DNA of 64,000 bases from Albula goreensis (Eukaryota > Chordata > Actinopteri > Albuliformes > Albulidae). Position numbers and translations under genes: made by a program. Within the stretch, counting starts at the first letter, position 1. The number at the start of each line of letters is the position of its first letter. The DNA is taken from assembly GCA_022829145.1 (NCBI GenBank), contig CM040745.1, forward strand, positions 37,444,841-37,508,840, in the 5' to 3' direction. The notes beneath the pieces are model-generated. The model searched no databases. It saw only the letters and a program-made list of their open reading frames with translations, and was not told the origin of the DNA. This document shows positions 53,201 to 63,484 of this stretch, piece after piece.

Positions 53201-56200
53201 TAAATAATGATGTTACTGATAACTTCCGGCTTATGCCATGAGATTGTATAGCACATTTACTCTCCAAGCAAAGTAATTATTTGCTAAAAGGCATAAAATT
53301 TAACAGATTCAGTGGTTTTTTCTCCCAGAAATTATGTTTGGAGTATAAAAATGTGTTGAATTTGGTTGGCATAAGTTAATTTCCCATGGCATATTCAAAT
53401 CTGAATGTATTTTATTCTGTCCAAGATTTTGAAAGGGAATGAAGACATGCTCACCGAACTTCTGGATGCTCCAAACTTCTTGGACAACAAGTAAGATCAC
53501 AGGAGCTGGTGATAGGTCTTGTCACTTGTAATGAAAGGATATTTTCCTGTTGTATTCTCTCCTGAGCTTCCATTGTATTCGGTGGTCTGTATCACTGAAT
53601 TGAGATGGTGTCCAAACGCTGTCAAACTGATTGTAATTCATTCCTGCTTCCACATAACCGCCAAGGTTAGTTGTGGCTGGAATGTCAAAGGCCTGTTGTC
53701 GGTCACTAATTAGACTCAATAATACATAATAAACATGATAATACCTGAGCTTATGTTATTAATTACCTGTGTCCTTTCAGCAAGGCCATTAACCGGGAGT
53801 ACGAGGAGTACGTGCTGACCGCCGGAGATTTCGACGAGCGGGTTTTCCTGGGAGCGGACGCGGACGAGGAGATCGGCACGCCGCGGAAAGCCACCGCGGA
53901 GCCCCCGGAGGGCCAGCTGTCCGCCCGAATGCAGGTGGAGTGCAACCTCCAGCACAACTTTGAAAAGGTATCTCACTCCAGCATTTGTACAAGCGTACCT
54001 CTGCCATCCAAACCTATTCGTTTTTCATTACCGTTCTGTGTGAGGCTACGAGATGGCTCGACTAGCAAAGATGGAAGTAGCAAAAATGTATAATTGTGGA
54101 AGTGAATATAACTCAACTGAATTAAATCACTCATTTAAAAATGATTTGATGAAATCAGCACCACATTAAAATAGTAATGGTCTTTATTAGATAAAAACCG
54201 ACTCATCGAAAGTATTCTTCTTTTATTAAGCGGTCTTGAAACTGAGTTAGTGCATATAATATAACTTTACAGTTCAGTTCAGCACTATTTATATCAATTT
54301 GGTGCATGCCATTCACCACCACTTTAAATGGAGACACCTTATTGGCTTGCAAATTTAGGTCCCTCTTTGTTCCCCTGCAGTCCCGGCCTCTGGCCCCCTC
54401 CACCCCACTGACTGGGCGGCGGTACCTGAAGGAGAAGGAGGTCGTCGTGACGCCCGTCTCCTCGGCAACGCAGAGCGTTAGCCGCCTGCAGAGCATGGTG
54501 TCCGGCCTGCGCAACGCCCCCAGCGAACAGCTCCTGCAGATCTTCAGGTGAAGAGCGCTCAAAGAACACGAACAGCTCAACTTTGATGCAAATCAGATAC
54601 AGTCACGTTATATGCAGAGAGACATTTGCATAATAGATAATTTCAGGTGTTTATTTTGTGAAGGGCGTGTTCACGAGACCCTACAGAAGCGGTGCTAAAC
54701 AGAGTGAAATCACTGGGCGAGACTTTCAGACAGCATTACACCAAGAACACTGAGGAGATGCCTGGATCACACATGGGTAAGAGAACAGAACAGGATGCTT
54801 CTAATACACCTTGGTTATTTAATTAACTAAGTCGCTTTGGATAGAAGCGTCAGCTGAATGACTAATATAATGTCTAGAGCAGTTATGAAGGAGAGAGAAT
54901 GACGGCTTGCCCGCAGGTCGTAGTTTTTGACCAACCGCTTGTTTTTCAGATTTTGCGGACAGCAGGTTGAAGCTGGCTGAAATCCTGTACTATAAGATCC
55001 TGGAGAATGTCATGGTCCTGGAAATGAAACGGTTACATGGCAAAGACATGACTGTAAGTCACTTTCCATAACTGTTTTGCTGTGTGATTATGACCAGCAA
55101 AGCAATGCATTTTAAAAAATTAAGTTTCTCCCCACCAACATATTGTACAGTTTGTATTTATGGTACATATAATGGGTACAGATCGACCAAATAATATATG
55201 GATTGACCCATATTTGTTGAGCACTGTCCAGGGCATATTTTGCCAATAAAAACATTTTTTTACCGTATTTAACAAAAATAAAACTGTTTCAGGTGCTGCT
55301 TGAGCAGGATATTTTCCACCGTTCCCTGATGGCCTGTTGTCTGGAGGTCGTGCTGTTTGCATACAACTCTCAACGATCCTTCCCCTGGATCATCGAAATC
55401 TTCTCTTTACGCCCGTTCTACTTCTACAAGGTGAGCAGTACAATTGTTCTGAAGCTGTCTCTCAAATCTATTGGGTACATGGGGAAAAAAGACAAAGTGC
55501 ATACTATTTCAGCAGTCGCTTTGGGAGAATTGTTTTGGCTTCAGATTTCTACACCATGTCATGATGCCTAAGGCAAAACAAACAGATTAATGAAAATGGA
55601 AAAGCTGTAACACGGTATACGTTTTGACAGGTAAAGGTGTATATTTTGACATAGATGTTAGTTCATGCAGTTGCAGGACAGCACAGCTAACGTTGGTTAT
55701 AGCAGTAGTCACATCCATACCTTGGCGTGGGTTTCTAACTGTGTACCGTTTCTGCCGTTAAACCGCCCATCCGTGTCTGATCCCCACCCTTTCGTTTCCC
55801 GCCCCTAACCCCAGGTGATCGAGGTGTTCATCCGCTCAGAGGAGGGCCTGTCGCGGGACATGGTCAAGCACCTGAACAACATCGAGGAGCAGGTGCTGGA
55901 GCGCCGAGCCTGGAGCAGCGACTCCGCCCTCTGGGAGGCGTTAGAGGCCGCGCAGAAGAAGGTCCCTACTGTAGAGGAGGTGAGACGAGCCCAGAGCGCA
56001 GTACTCTCTTAAGCATTACAGAACTTGTGATGATCTTGTGAGTTTTTTTTTAGCAAAACCGAAACTGGATTCTGAAGCCACTTCCAGTAATCTGGAATCT
56101 TCCATCTTCCTCACCAACCCCAGTCCTGAAGGGTTTAGATTAATAAAGTTTTATTGACTGGATTGTGGTCATACACAGTTGTGGTCTATATGTCAGTGGC

Positions 56201-59200
56201 TGCTTAGTATCAACTTCTTTGTTGTATTTCAGGTCAATTTTCCCAGCAATTTTGAGAGTGGGAACAGCAACAGCGGACCCAACCACCTTCCGCTGGCAGC
56301 CCTCTCTCCCATAGTGCACCCTCGGCTCAGGGAAGTGAGGACCGGTCTCGGTGGAAGCGCTCGTAAAGGTATGCTTTTCCAGGCCTCCTCCATTTCCAGA
56401 ACCCCTACAGCACTCAATCACTCAGCGGCCATAGTTGCTGAAGCACTTTGTAGAGTTTTCTGTACAGATCGTTTCTCTGAACATTTAGTGTGTAAGGTTG
56501 GGTGCTTGTCACAGTGAAGGATATTGCAATTTTCATTTCCCGCACACTGGTATCAGGAATGCAAGATGTTTGAAACAAAAATGGATTTGACTCCTCTTAA
56601 GGGTGCACGGATCAAAGAATTCAGTAAAGACATTGAAAGATTGGTTGTTCAGTTTGGATGAGAGCAAAAAATATTAAGAATTTCTTCACTCTGTGAAATG
56701 TGGCAGATTAATTTATGTTTTTGTACTTCTTGTTTTTTCATTATTTGTCTGAAGTTAAGGATGTGTCTGTGTCAGTCAGATCAAAGCTCTCACAGCGGTC
56801 TCTCTCTGTGCAGATGTGCCCCCGTCGCCCATATCCCTGCACGACCGCTACAGCTCGCCCACCGCCGGCAGCGCCAAGAGGCGTCTGTTCGGGGACGACC
56901 CCCAGCCCCAGTCCCCCTCCCAGAAGATCTCCTTTACCCACGGCGCAGCACTGAAGATCATCCCAACGTCGCCCTCCCCCCACGAGGCCGCCATGCCGCA
57001 GTCCCCTGCCCGGACGCTCTTCACCATGACGACCAACAACGGCCAACATCTGGGGGTTTCTGTGCCAGGTACGTCCCTCTCACTGACAGGAAAAACGAGC
57101 GCAAATTCGCAATAGCTGCTACAAGGCCACTGCCACGCCCCCTTTTAGCCAACTGGCATGAACAGAAACACACACCTTCACGCACACATACACACACTTG
57201 ACCTCCATGCCAAATTTCAGCCTCCTGGGGTGAAAACGGTGGCTGCCAAAGGGTGGGGAAATTTTTGTTGACCGACCAACTAACCGACTGAGCGACCTAT
57301 AGAGTTGTTGTTTGCAGCTAATAAACATGACAGCTCATCTCGTTTTACCTGTCTGACTTGAAGAGGAACTTCTTTCATGTGTTCAGTCTGTTTCAAGCAT
57401 TCATTATATTGCCTGTATCTCAGTCTGGACTGCTAATTTGTAATGTGTCTGAATGCCCCCTCAGGTGTGAGGAACGAGGCAGGCGGGATCACCATCATTC
57501 AGATGCAGCCCAGCGACGGCAGCCCCCTCACAGCACAGCTCCTGCTCGCGGCGTCTCCCAGCCGGGTCGGGCTTGGCAACGCTGCCGCAGCCGAAACCCA
57601 GAGCGCCAACAAGCCCCGCCGCACTGGCTCGCTTGCCCTCTTCTTCAGAAAGGTGAGAGCCCACAGGCGTCAAAGCTAACCCTGTGCCTCAACCAAAAGT
57701 TTTGCACATGTGTAGACAGTACTTAATCACTGTTTACTTTGATGGCATGTCAGAGTGCCTTAATTCCCAGTAGTTGCTCCATTCTGAATAGAATAATCTG
57801 AATAGCATCATTTTTCATTTACAGTTCTTCTAAAAATGAGATTGTAAAAATGGTTAATTTCTTCCCTTTTTTTTGTCTTCTGTAAAATATTTTCACCACT
57901 GTTGCCAAACGTAACTCTGAAACAGGCACCAGAGTATAATGTGGCCGTTGTTTCTTCACCGCCCTCTCCAGGTGTACCACCTGGCCAGCGTGCGTTTGCG
58001 GGACCTGTGCTTGAAGCTGGACATCTCGGCGGAGCTGCGCGGGAAGATCTGGACCTGCTTCGAGCACGCTCTCATCCACTGCACCGACCTCATGAAGGAC
58101 AGGCATCTGGACCAGCTGCTCCTGTGTGCCGTCTACATCATGTCCAAGGCATGCTGGGAAATTACTCTCCCTTTATACTTGCTTGTACCTGACTGGTGGC
58201 AGATTTGTCTGTACGTTTGTGAAATTCACTGAACGGTCCCACCGGATCTCTCCACCTTCAGAGCAGTTTTTAATTCATTTCCACCTGAAATAACATACCC
58301 ACAATGAATAGAATACAACTGCACAAAGCGACCGTATACATAATCTTTGTAATGCCAGAAAGGCAACACTTTTCTCTTTGCGATTAAGGTGGCAACAGCT
58401 ATGTGGCATTACACAACCAGACTTAGAGGTACTTTAAATTTAAATTTGTACCTAGATTTGAATGGCTGCCTGTGGTTGTGGCTTAGAAGCCAAGAGAATG
58501 GGATTAGCTCTGGAACACCTCAACACTACACCAGTGATCTGATATAACTGAAAAATTTCCATCATAAACGAGTTTTAATAAGGTGTAAAAGATGGCCAAC
58601 ATATTCCACCATTTGGGCACCTAGGTATCCAGATATAGGTAACTGCTATATACAAGGGAAAAAACCGCACCCAAACAAAAAGAATTAGGAGGTAAGGGAG
58701 GGATGGTGAAAGACAGGAACTAAACAGCAGGTCTTTAAACTTGTCAATCTTCTTTCAGATCACAAAGGAAGAACGCTCTTTCCAGGACATCATGAAATGC
58801 TACCGCAGCCAGCCTCAAGCCAGCAGTCATGTAAGTGAATTTGGAGGGTTTAAGCCAAACTGACATTAGGCATCGTAGCATATCAAACACAATCACAGCA
58901 CTCATACACACAGAATCGTAGCATGTCAAGTACAATCACAGCACTCACACACACAGGCACACACACATGTATTATGTATAGGTGTATGACCTTTTAGGGT
59001 TAGATGTATGAGAGTATTAAGCAGACCGTCTAATGAACCTGAAAGTCACATATGCAGTCATGCCTAATCATCGCTGAACTCCTTATTATTACTGATAAAG
59101 AGTATAGAGCAGGCATGTCTTAGCGCCTTTGTTAAAGAATACAGAAGTGGGACCATCAAGAGTGTTCGATAGAAAGGTGAACTAGAGCAGGATCATACAG

Positions 59201-60912
59201 TGTGCGGAGGAAGCCATAGACAGCGGGTCATAGAAAAGGAGGTGTGTAGCTACAGTCGAATAGCTATTTAATGTAATAGGCTGTCCAAGGTCTGTATTCC
59301 GGTCAACACAGGATAACATAATTTAAATTGGTCGCTAGTCTGAACTAAATTCTAAATCGATCGGGTTTTCACTGCTTTTCACGAATGTGCGTTTTGTTTT
59401 CAGGTGTACCGAAGCGTCCTCCTTCGCAATAATGACAGAGAGCAGGCCGCTGATGAGAACCAAATGGAAATCGATCAGTCCACAATCGAAGGTACTGGAA
59501 GTGGGCGTTCACAAAATATCGCATGCTTAGAAACATTTTTGATCATTGATGCACATTGATGTATTATTATTAGCCAATATGCTGATGCATCAATGCATTT
59601 TTGATAAATATCCATATCTATGTAAAATAACTGCAACCAGCTGCTTTAAAATAGAGGATAGAGTGTGTAAGGATTGTAAGCAAAGTTGTGGTTGCACTGG
59701 AGAGGTAGTCCAAAATTTAAATTTTTTTGTTGCTTAGGAACAAAGTTTCATTGGGCCTCACTCAGTGTGGTAATTTAAATAAGAAACAAAAATGTAGTTT
59801 GCCCAAAATGTAATATTTTATGAAGGAAAATATTTTTTGGGACAAACAAAGTTTGAAGCAGACTCTATGATGAGAGAGAATTTCCATACAGTCGAGCCTT
59901 TGGCTTATGGATGTCACTCTTTCATTTTTCTGCAGTGGGAGCGTCGGGAGAGGACCGAGGTGACCTCATCCAGTTCTACAACTCCGTGTACGTGCTGAGG
60001 ATGAAAGCATTCGCTCAGAGATACGCCGTCTCCAGCCTGGACCACAGGGTATAGACCGTCACTCCTAATTCTGCTTTCCAGGGCTACGGTCATCGTGCTC
60101 TCAAATGCTAACCTGCTGTGGATACTTGCTAATGCCGTGCACACTTTTCCCTGATGACGCTCTTCTCTGTGCATTTATTTCTCTTGCCTTGCTTTGACTG
60201 GGATGTTATGCAGCCAGAAAGTTTTCCTGTCCTTTCTGATTCTGTGTGATTCGGCTTGACTTTACTATTTTGTAAGCTACGTGTGGAGAGGACATGGCAT
60301 GTTAAAAAGTGGACAGAATAGTGCACAGAATTTATCAGAGTAGTCAAAATGGCCGCTCCCACACTTGTTGTCCAGGCCGTTTTGGCTGTTTCAGCCAGTC
60401 TTCCCTTGTTGGGTTTTTGGCTGTGGTGATTGGTTGAGCGACATATTGAGGAGGTTTTGTGGCTGTCTCAGGTGGAGGCCCCGCCCTTGTCCCCGTTCCC
60501 CTCGGTGAGAGCGCAGGCCCTGTCCCCTCGCCGTGTGTCCCAAAGGCACTCCATCTTCGTCTCGCCCCACAAGAACGGCTCCTGCGTCACCCCAAACTCG
60601 GCCTTCACCTACAAGTTCAACGGCAGCCCCTCCAAGGTAAGGCTCCCGTCCTCCACTCTCCATCCTCGCCCACTGTCCATGTCACGCCCCTGGCAAACCG
60701 TCTCACCCTCTCACGCTCCCATCCTCCTTCCCCCCCGGCAGGAGCTCAGCGACATCAACAGGATGATCCGTCAGGGCGGGGTGAGCCGCAAGCGGGCCTT
60801 CACCATGGAGGGCGACTACTCCGAGTCCCCGACCAAACGACTGTGCCAGGAGAGTGAGGATGTGCTGCTGAAGAGGCTGCAGGACGTGGTGAGCGAGAGA
60901 GCCCACCACTGA
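47146..60912 (+). CDS. rbl1: rbl1, retinoblastoma-like protein 1 (p107), complete, 22 exons
   Basis: Pocket protein that binds E2F4/5 and, in the DREAM complex, represses cell-cycle genes in quiescent and early G1 cells; also binds cyclin A/E-CDK2. Exons join in phase to 1,048 codons (human RBL1 is 1,068 aa, 22 exons). Order: N-terminal cyclin-fold domain (~50-230), pocket A (~370-595), spacer with cyclin-binding RRLFG (residues ~662-666), pocket B (~765-945), and a C-terminal region ending LLKRLQDVVSERAHH. That ending and HYFKPYIKKLF distinguish RBL1 from RBL2. The start is the first ATG after the E2F-bearing promoter. Intron 17 has a GC donor. No frame break. Lies 6.4 kb after chd6, same strand. 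Confidence 0.96.
47299..51086 (+). other. rbl1 intron 1 (3.8 kb)
   Basis: Longest rbl1 intron. Holds a tRNA-like head fragment at about 49,625-49,705 (AGTTCAAATCCCAC B-box) and a two-copy tandem duplication at 49,881-49,988. No exon is seen. Confidence 0.75.
49881..49988. repeat. 52-bp tandem duplication
   Basis: Two units beginning TGAGAAGCT at 49,881 and 49,933, each with ATTGGATGA-AAAACAA and AACACATGG-TGTT. Lightly diverged. Confidence 0.85.
51087..51220 (+). CDS. rbl1: rbl1 exon 2
   Basis: 134 bp, phase 0 to 2. VVHWLACSLYAACRKG, then GKGVMEGNCVSLTRILRSSK: the first cyclin-fold repeat of the N-terminal domain. Confidence 0.96.
51329..51529 (+). CDS. rbl1: rbl1 exon 3
   Basis: 201 bp, phase 2 to 2. 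LIQFFSKMKKWSDMSNL, then RLERNFEVSAVIFRKFEPIF, nearly colinear with human RBL1. Confidence 0.96.
51718..51935 (+). mobile_element. tRNA-derived SINE with GATAAGAG tail (plus strand)
   Basis: Head GCCTGTGGGTTAGTGGT (A-box-like) and GGTTCAAGCCCC (B-box). Body CCCTTGAGCAAGGCCCTTAA. Tail GTCGCTTTGGATAAGAGTGT, then CAGCCAAATGACTGTAATG. Best copy of this family in the window; intron 3 of rbl1. Confidence 0.78.
52093..52157 (+). CDS. rbl1: rbl1 exon 4
   Basis: 65 bp, phase 2 to 1. LPCHISDVFKFCWTLFVYTK. Confidence 0.95.
52307..52435 (+). CDS. rbl1: rbl1 exon 5
   Basis: 129 bp, phase 1 to 1. MIGDDLVNSYHLLLCCLDLI, highly conserved in RBL1/RBL2. Confidence 0.96.
52827..52987 (+). CDS. rbl1: rbl1 exon 6
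   Basis: 161 bp, phase 1 to 0. LCELHDGLVVEAKGIKEHYF, then KPYIKKLFERQ; the HYFKPYI form is RBL1-type. The acceptor is preceded by a TG-rich tract instead of a strong pyrimidine tract. Confidence 0.95.
53426..53490 (+). CDS. rbl1: rbl1 exon 7
   Basis: 65 bp, phase 0 to 2. ILKGNEDMLTELLDAPNFLD. Confidence 0.92.
53781..53967 (+). CDS. rbl1: rbl1 exon 8
   Basis: 187 bp, phase 2 to 0. NREYEEYVLTAGDFDERVFL, then GADADEEIGTPRK, approaching pocket A. Confidence 0.96.
54381..54547 (+). CDS. rbl1: rbl1 exon 9: pocket A start
   Basis: 167 bp, phase 0 to 2. PSTPLTGRRYLKEKE, then VSSATQSVSRLQSMVSGLRN; start of the RB A-box fold. Confidence 0.96.
54664..54776 (+). CDS. rbl1: rbl1 exon 10: pocket A
   Basis: 113 bp, phase 2 to 1. 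RACSRDPTEAVLNRVKSLGE, then MPGSHM. Acceptor GTGAAG is unusual but the only one fitting phase and homology. Confidence 0.9.
54829..54872 (+). repeat. SINE tail remnant in rbl1 intron 10
   Basis: GTCGCTTTGGATAGAAGCGT then CAGCTGAATGACTAATATAA, the tail of the 51,718 family without its head. Confidence 0.6.
54950..55053 (+). CDS. rbl1: rbl1 exon 11: pocket A
   Basis: 104 bp, phase 1 to 0. LKLAEILYYKILENVMVLEM. Confidence 0.96.
55293..55430 (+). CDS. rbl1: rbl1 exon 12: pocket A
   Basis: 46 codons, phase 0 to 0. LLEQDIFHRSLMACCLEVVL, then FPWIIEIFSLRPFYFYK. Near-invariant core of the A box. Confidence 0.96.
55815..55979 (+). CDS. rbl1: rbl1 exon 13: pocket A end
   Basis: 55 codons, phase 0 to 0. 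VFIRSEEGLSRDMVKHLNNI, then EEQVLERRAWSSDSALWEAL. Confidence 0.96.
56233..56368 (+). CDS. rbl1: rbl1 exon 14: spacer
   Basis: 136 bp, phase 0 to 1. VNFPSNFESGNSNSG, then LSPIVHPRLREVRT; spacer between pocket halves. Confidence 0.94.
56814..57068 (+). CDS. rbl1: rbl1 exon 15: spacer with cyclin-binding motif
   Basis: 255 bp, phase 1 to 1. ISLHDRYSSPTAGSAKRRLF; RRLFG at 56,879-56,893 is the RxL cyclin A/E docking motif of p107. Several SP sites (possible CDK targets) flank it. Confidence 0.95.
57465..57652 (+). CDS. rbl1: rbl1 exon 16: spacer to pocket B
   Basis: 188 bp, phase 1 to 0. NEAGGITIIQMQP, then NKPRRTGSLALFFRK, the conserved lead into pocket B. Confidence 0.94.
57972..58148 (+). CDS. 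rbl1: rbl1 exon 17: pocket B (GC donor)
   Basis: 59 codons, phase 0 to 0. VYHLASVRLRDLCLKLDISA, then MKDRHLDQLLLCAVYIMSK. Homology places the exon end at CCAAG|GCATGC, a GC donor. No suitable GT donor keeps the conserved IMSK-ITKEER junction. Confidence 0.93.
58759..58830 (+). CDS. rbl1: rbl1 exon 18: pocket B
   Basis: 24 codons, phase 0 to 0. ITKEERSFQDIMKCYRSQPQ. Confidence 0.96.
58872..58957. repeat. 43-bp tandem duplication with CA end
   Basis: ATCGTAGCAT-TCAA-ACAATC and ACAGCACTCA-ACACACAG at 58,872 and 58,915, running into a short CA run. Intron 18 of rbl1. Confidence 0.85.
59404..59491 (+). CDS. rbl1: rbl1 exon 19: pocket B insert
   Basis: 88 bp, phase 0 to 1. VYRSVLLRNNDREQAADENQ, then MEIDQSTIE; matches the variable loop after HVYRSVLL. 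Confidence 0.93.
59936..60048 (+). CDS. rbl1: rbl1 exon 20: pocket B end
   Basis: 113 bp, phase 1 to 0. EDRGDLIQFYNSVYVLRMKA, the last conserved helix of the B box. GTATAG donor. Confidence 0.94.
60472..60636 (+). CDS. rbl1: rbl1 exon 21: C-terminal region
   Basis: 55 codons, phase 0 to 0. APPLSPFPSVRAQALSPRRV, then HSIFVSPHKNGS and YKFNGSPSK; several SP sites typical of CDK-regulated pocket proteins. Confidence 0.95.
60742..60912 (+). CDS. rbl1: rbl1 exon 22: C-terminus and stop
   Basis: 56 codons plus TGA at 60,910-60,912, phase 0. SPTKRLCQESEDVLLKRLQD, then VVSERAHH. This tail is RBL1-type; RBL2 ends differently. Confidence 0.96.
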   Translation, partial: ELSDINRMIRQGGVSRKRAFTMEGDYSESPTKRLCQESEDVLLKRLQDVVSERAHH

Positions 60913-63484
60913 CCACCCCAACCAGCACCAGCCGTCGATCACCCAAACACACCCCGCCCACACAATCATGTGACACCCCCCACACAGCCAGGTATATACA
61001 GCACAGATCTGTAGCTTTAACAGTCAATGGAGATGACATGGGAAAAAAATCAAGATGGTCAATCTTGCCATTCATATATGTACATATGTATATATATTAA
61101 ATTCTTGTTGTTACATGGAAGATAGCAGCTATTACTGTGGCATTGTCTCCGAGTCAAACTGTTCATCTTTGATTTGACTCAGCAGCCCAGTAAGATCCAG
61201 GCCGGGGCTAAACTGTTTCAGTGGCTGTTGGACACATGTTGTTCGTTCTCATTACCGTGCCTGAGCTTTTCACTGTTGTTTGTTTTCTCAATGTACCATG
61301 TTTGTTTCATACTGTTTTTCCTAACAGTATCCTGTCTATATGTGTAGTATCTACACTTTATTTCTAAAGTAAACAAGTGACTGCACTGGTGAACAAATAG
61401 TGCTGTTTTCTACTAAAGTTAATTTTGATAAGTAATATTTTATAAATTGTGTGCTTAACAGTTAATTTCATCAAGAATCTCAATTTTGTTATAATTTGGC
61501 AACTACTGATGCTGTTTTCCAAGGAATCCGTTCAAATTCCTGGTGCAGGGATCCCTATTTGTGATGTCAAATGCCTTGTGTTGTAATTTTATTAATAATT
61601 TTTAGTGTCATGTTTGTGAAGTTGCCCTTTTCCTCAGTATAAATATATACAGAATTGCTATTCGTTCAAAAATTTATTCACCCAAATCATAGTGAAGCAG
61701 TTTATTCGGTTCTGAAACGGCATCGTAGCTGGTGCCTTCGGAGTTGTATAGTGATTAGGACTAAATATTAACATTTTCCCCCTGCTAAAAAAAAGTATCT
61801 TCCTACTGTGTTTGTGAAAGGCAAAAACTGTCTTGTAGGATTTTTTTTTTTGCATACCTGGAAAACCAGAAAATACTTTTTTTTTAGTTTGTTTTAAGTA
61901 ACATTTGTGTTTTTGAAATATTTAGATTGTTATTATATATGAGGCATGTTGGCACATGGCAGAATTAAGCATTATTATTTTTTTTACATTGTCTGGAAAG
62001 CAAATCTCAGTAGACAATTTAACAGTTAAACTTGATAGACTATCAGTGCCTTTGAATTTACATATGGAAATAAAATCCCTTTTCAGGTTAACTTTGAATT
62101 ATGGTCTGATTGTTTTCATTCATTACCAGAATCGGGGAGGGGCACCAAGAATCTGTATCTGTTAAAAACCAATGATATGAAGCGAATGCAAAATCATTCA
62201 AATAATTCAAAAACACAATGAGAACGTATCATGCACAATTACATCATATATAATGGTGAAGCTTGAAGTAATTTTTTTTGTGATAAATCATTAAGGTAAA
62301 AAGAAACAAGCTTGTGAAACAACTTGTATCTGACGCTATTGCACAAAGACACATAACCTGGCTAAGAGGACAAAACCTTTCAATAGGAAAGAAATTAGTT
62401 GGTCTGATGAGTCGTCCTTTAGTCTTTTCTACATCTGGTTCAGTTTATATTTGGAGGAAGGTTTCAAACAACGTCTGTCACCAGCTCTGATGGCACAGGC
62501 AGCCATCTCATTGGGTCAAATGATAGCTCTGCATGCTTGTATCATGGCCAAGAAACATGAAGCCATTTTACAAGACATACGAACACCCCGTGTTTCCACA
62601 TGATGTCCCCATATTCCAAGAGGACAACGCTCCCATAAACCTCTACATAAATTCAAGAGTGGTTTCAAGAAAACCAGGATGAAGTCAGAAGTCCTCCATG
62701 ACCTGAAAATCACCTGATCAAAACATAATTAGATCTTCATGGAAAGTACTGGAAAGTGGATTTCCACCACCCTAATCCCCCCAAAAAACAGGAGGCTTTC
62801 CTCTTTTACGAAAGGTCCAGTATTCCACTACACACATTTCAGAACTTTTTAGATGTTTTTCGAAGAAGCTGTTCTGAATGTGAGAGGCTACCCTACCCTT
62901 GTTTAGTATCGATAAGATGTTGTGCTTCCCATTATTTTCTCCAAACCATACATGTGTATTTATGTATGACATTGTCCCGTCACCTCCCTCTACAGGATGC
63001 TAGGCTTACCCTAAGCCTTTTACTTGGATTCCAAAGCAAATGAGATCAACCCAGAGCCACTAGTCCGAATTCCACTCACACAAAGTGACTAAGTCCCATT
63101 TCCTAAAAAGGTAAGAGACATGCAGTCCCTACCTTCTGACAGGATCCTTAAAGCTGGATCATAAAGGAAGGTCTTAGCTTGCCTGCAACCCCCACCAAGT
63201 TCATGTAACAGTCAAGAGCTAGATCGGGATGATTGGAGAATCGGTGATTAAATGCAGAAAAAAAGTCCCATGTTGGTAGAGTCCTGGGAAAATTACAAAA
63301 TAAGAGTCAGCAGTGAAAATGAAAAACAGGTAATAAAAAAATCTTGTTTCAAACAATACAGAGCGGTTATTTTCTTGGTCCACCTTCTTATTCTAGTGAG
63401 GCCTGTGGTTCCTCTCGTTTTTTTCTCTCTCTTTTTTGTGTCAGTGTCCACTTGTATTTATTTTTCTGATTAGTTGTTAATAAA
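60913..63484 (+). other. rbl1 3' UTR and downstream DNA
   Basis: AT-rich. Candidate poly(A) signals: ATTAAA at 61,096-61,101, AATAAA at 62,069-62,074 and 63,479-63,484. A decayed transposase lies at 62,390-62,720. The true mRNA end cannot be set from sequence alone. Confidence 0.6.
62390..62720 (+). pseudogene. Decayed Tc1/mariner-type transposase fragment
   Basis: Short stretches translate to recognisable pieces of a DD34E-type transposase (a WSDESSF-like block near 62,400 and an FQEDNAPI-like block near 62,617), separated by stops and frame changes. No terminal repeats were located. Non-functional. Confidence 0.55.

Noticed and set aside
47146-60912. Calling the second gene rbl2 (p130)
   Set aside because: HYFKPYI, the SAKRRLFG context and the C-terminus LLKRLQDVVSERAHH are RBL1-type.
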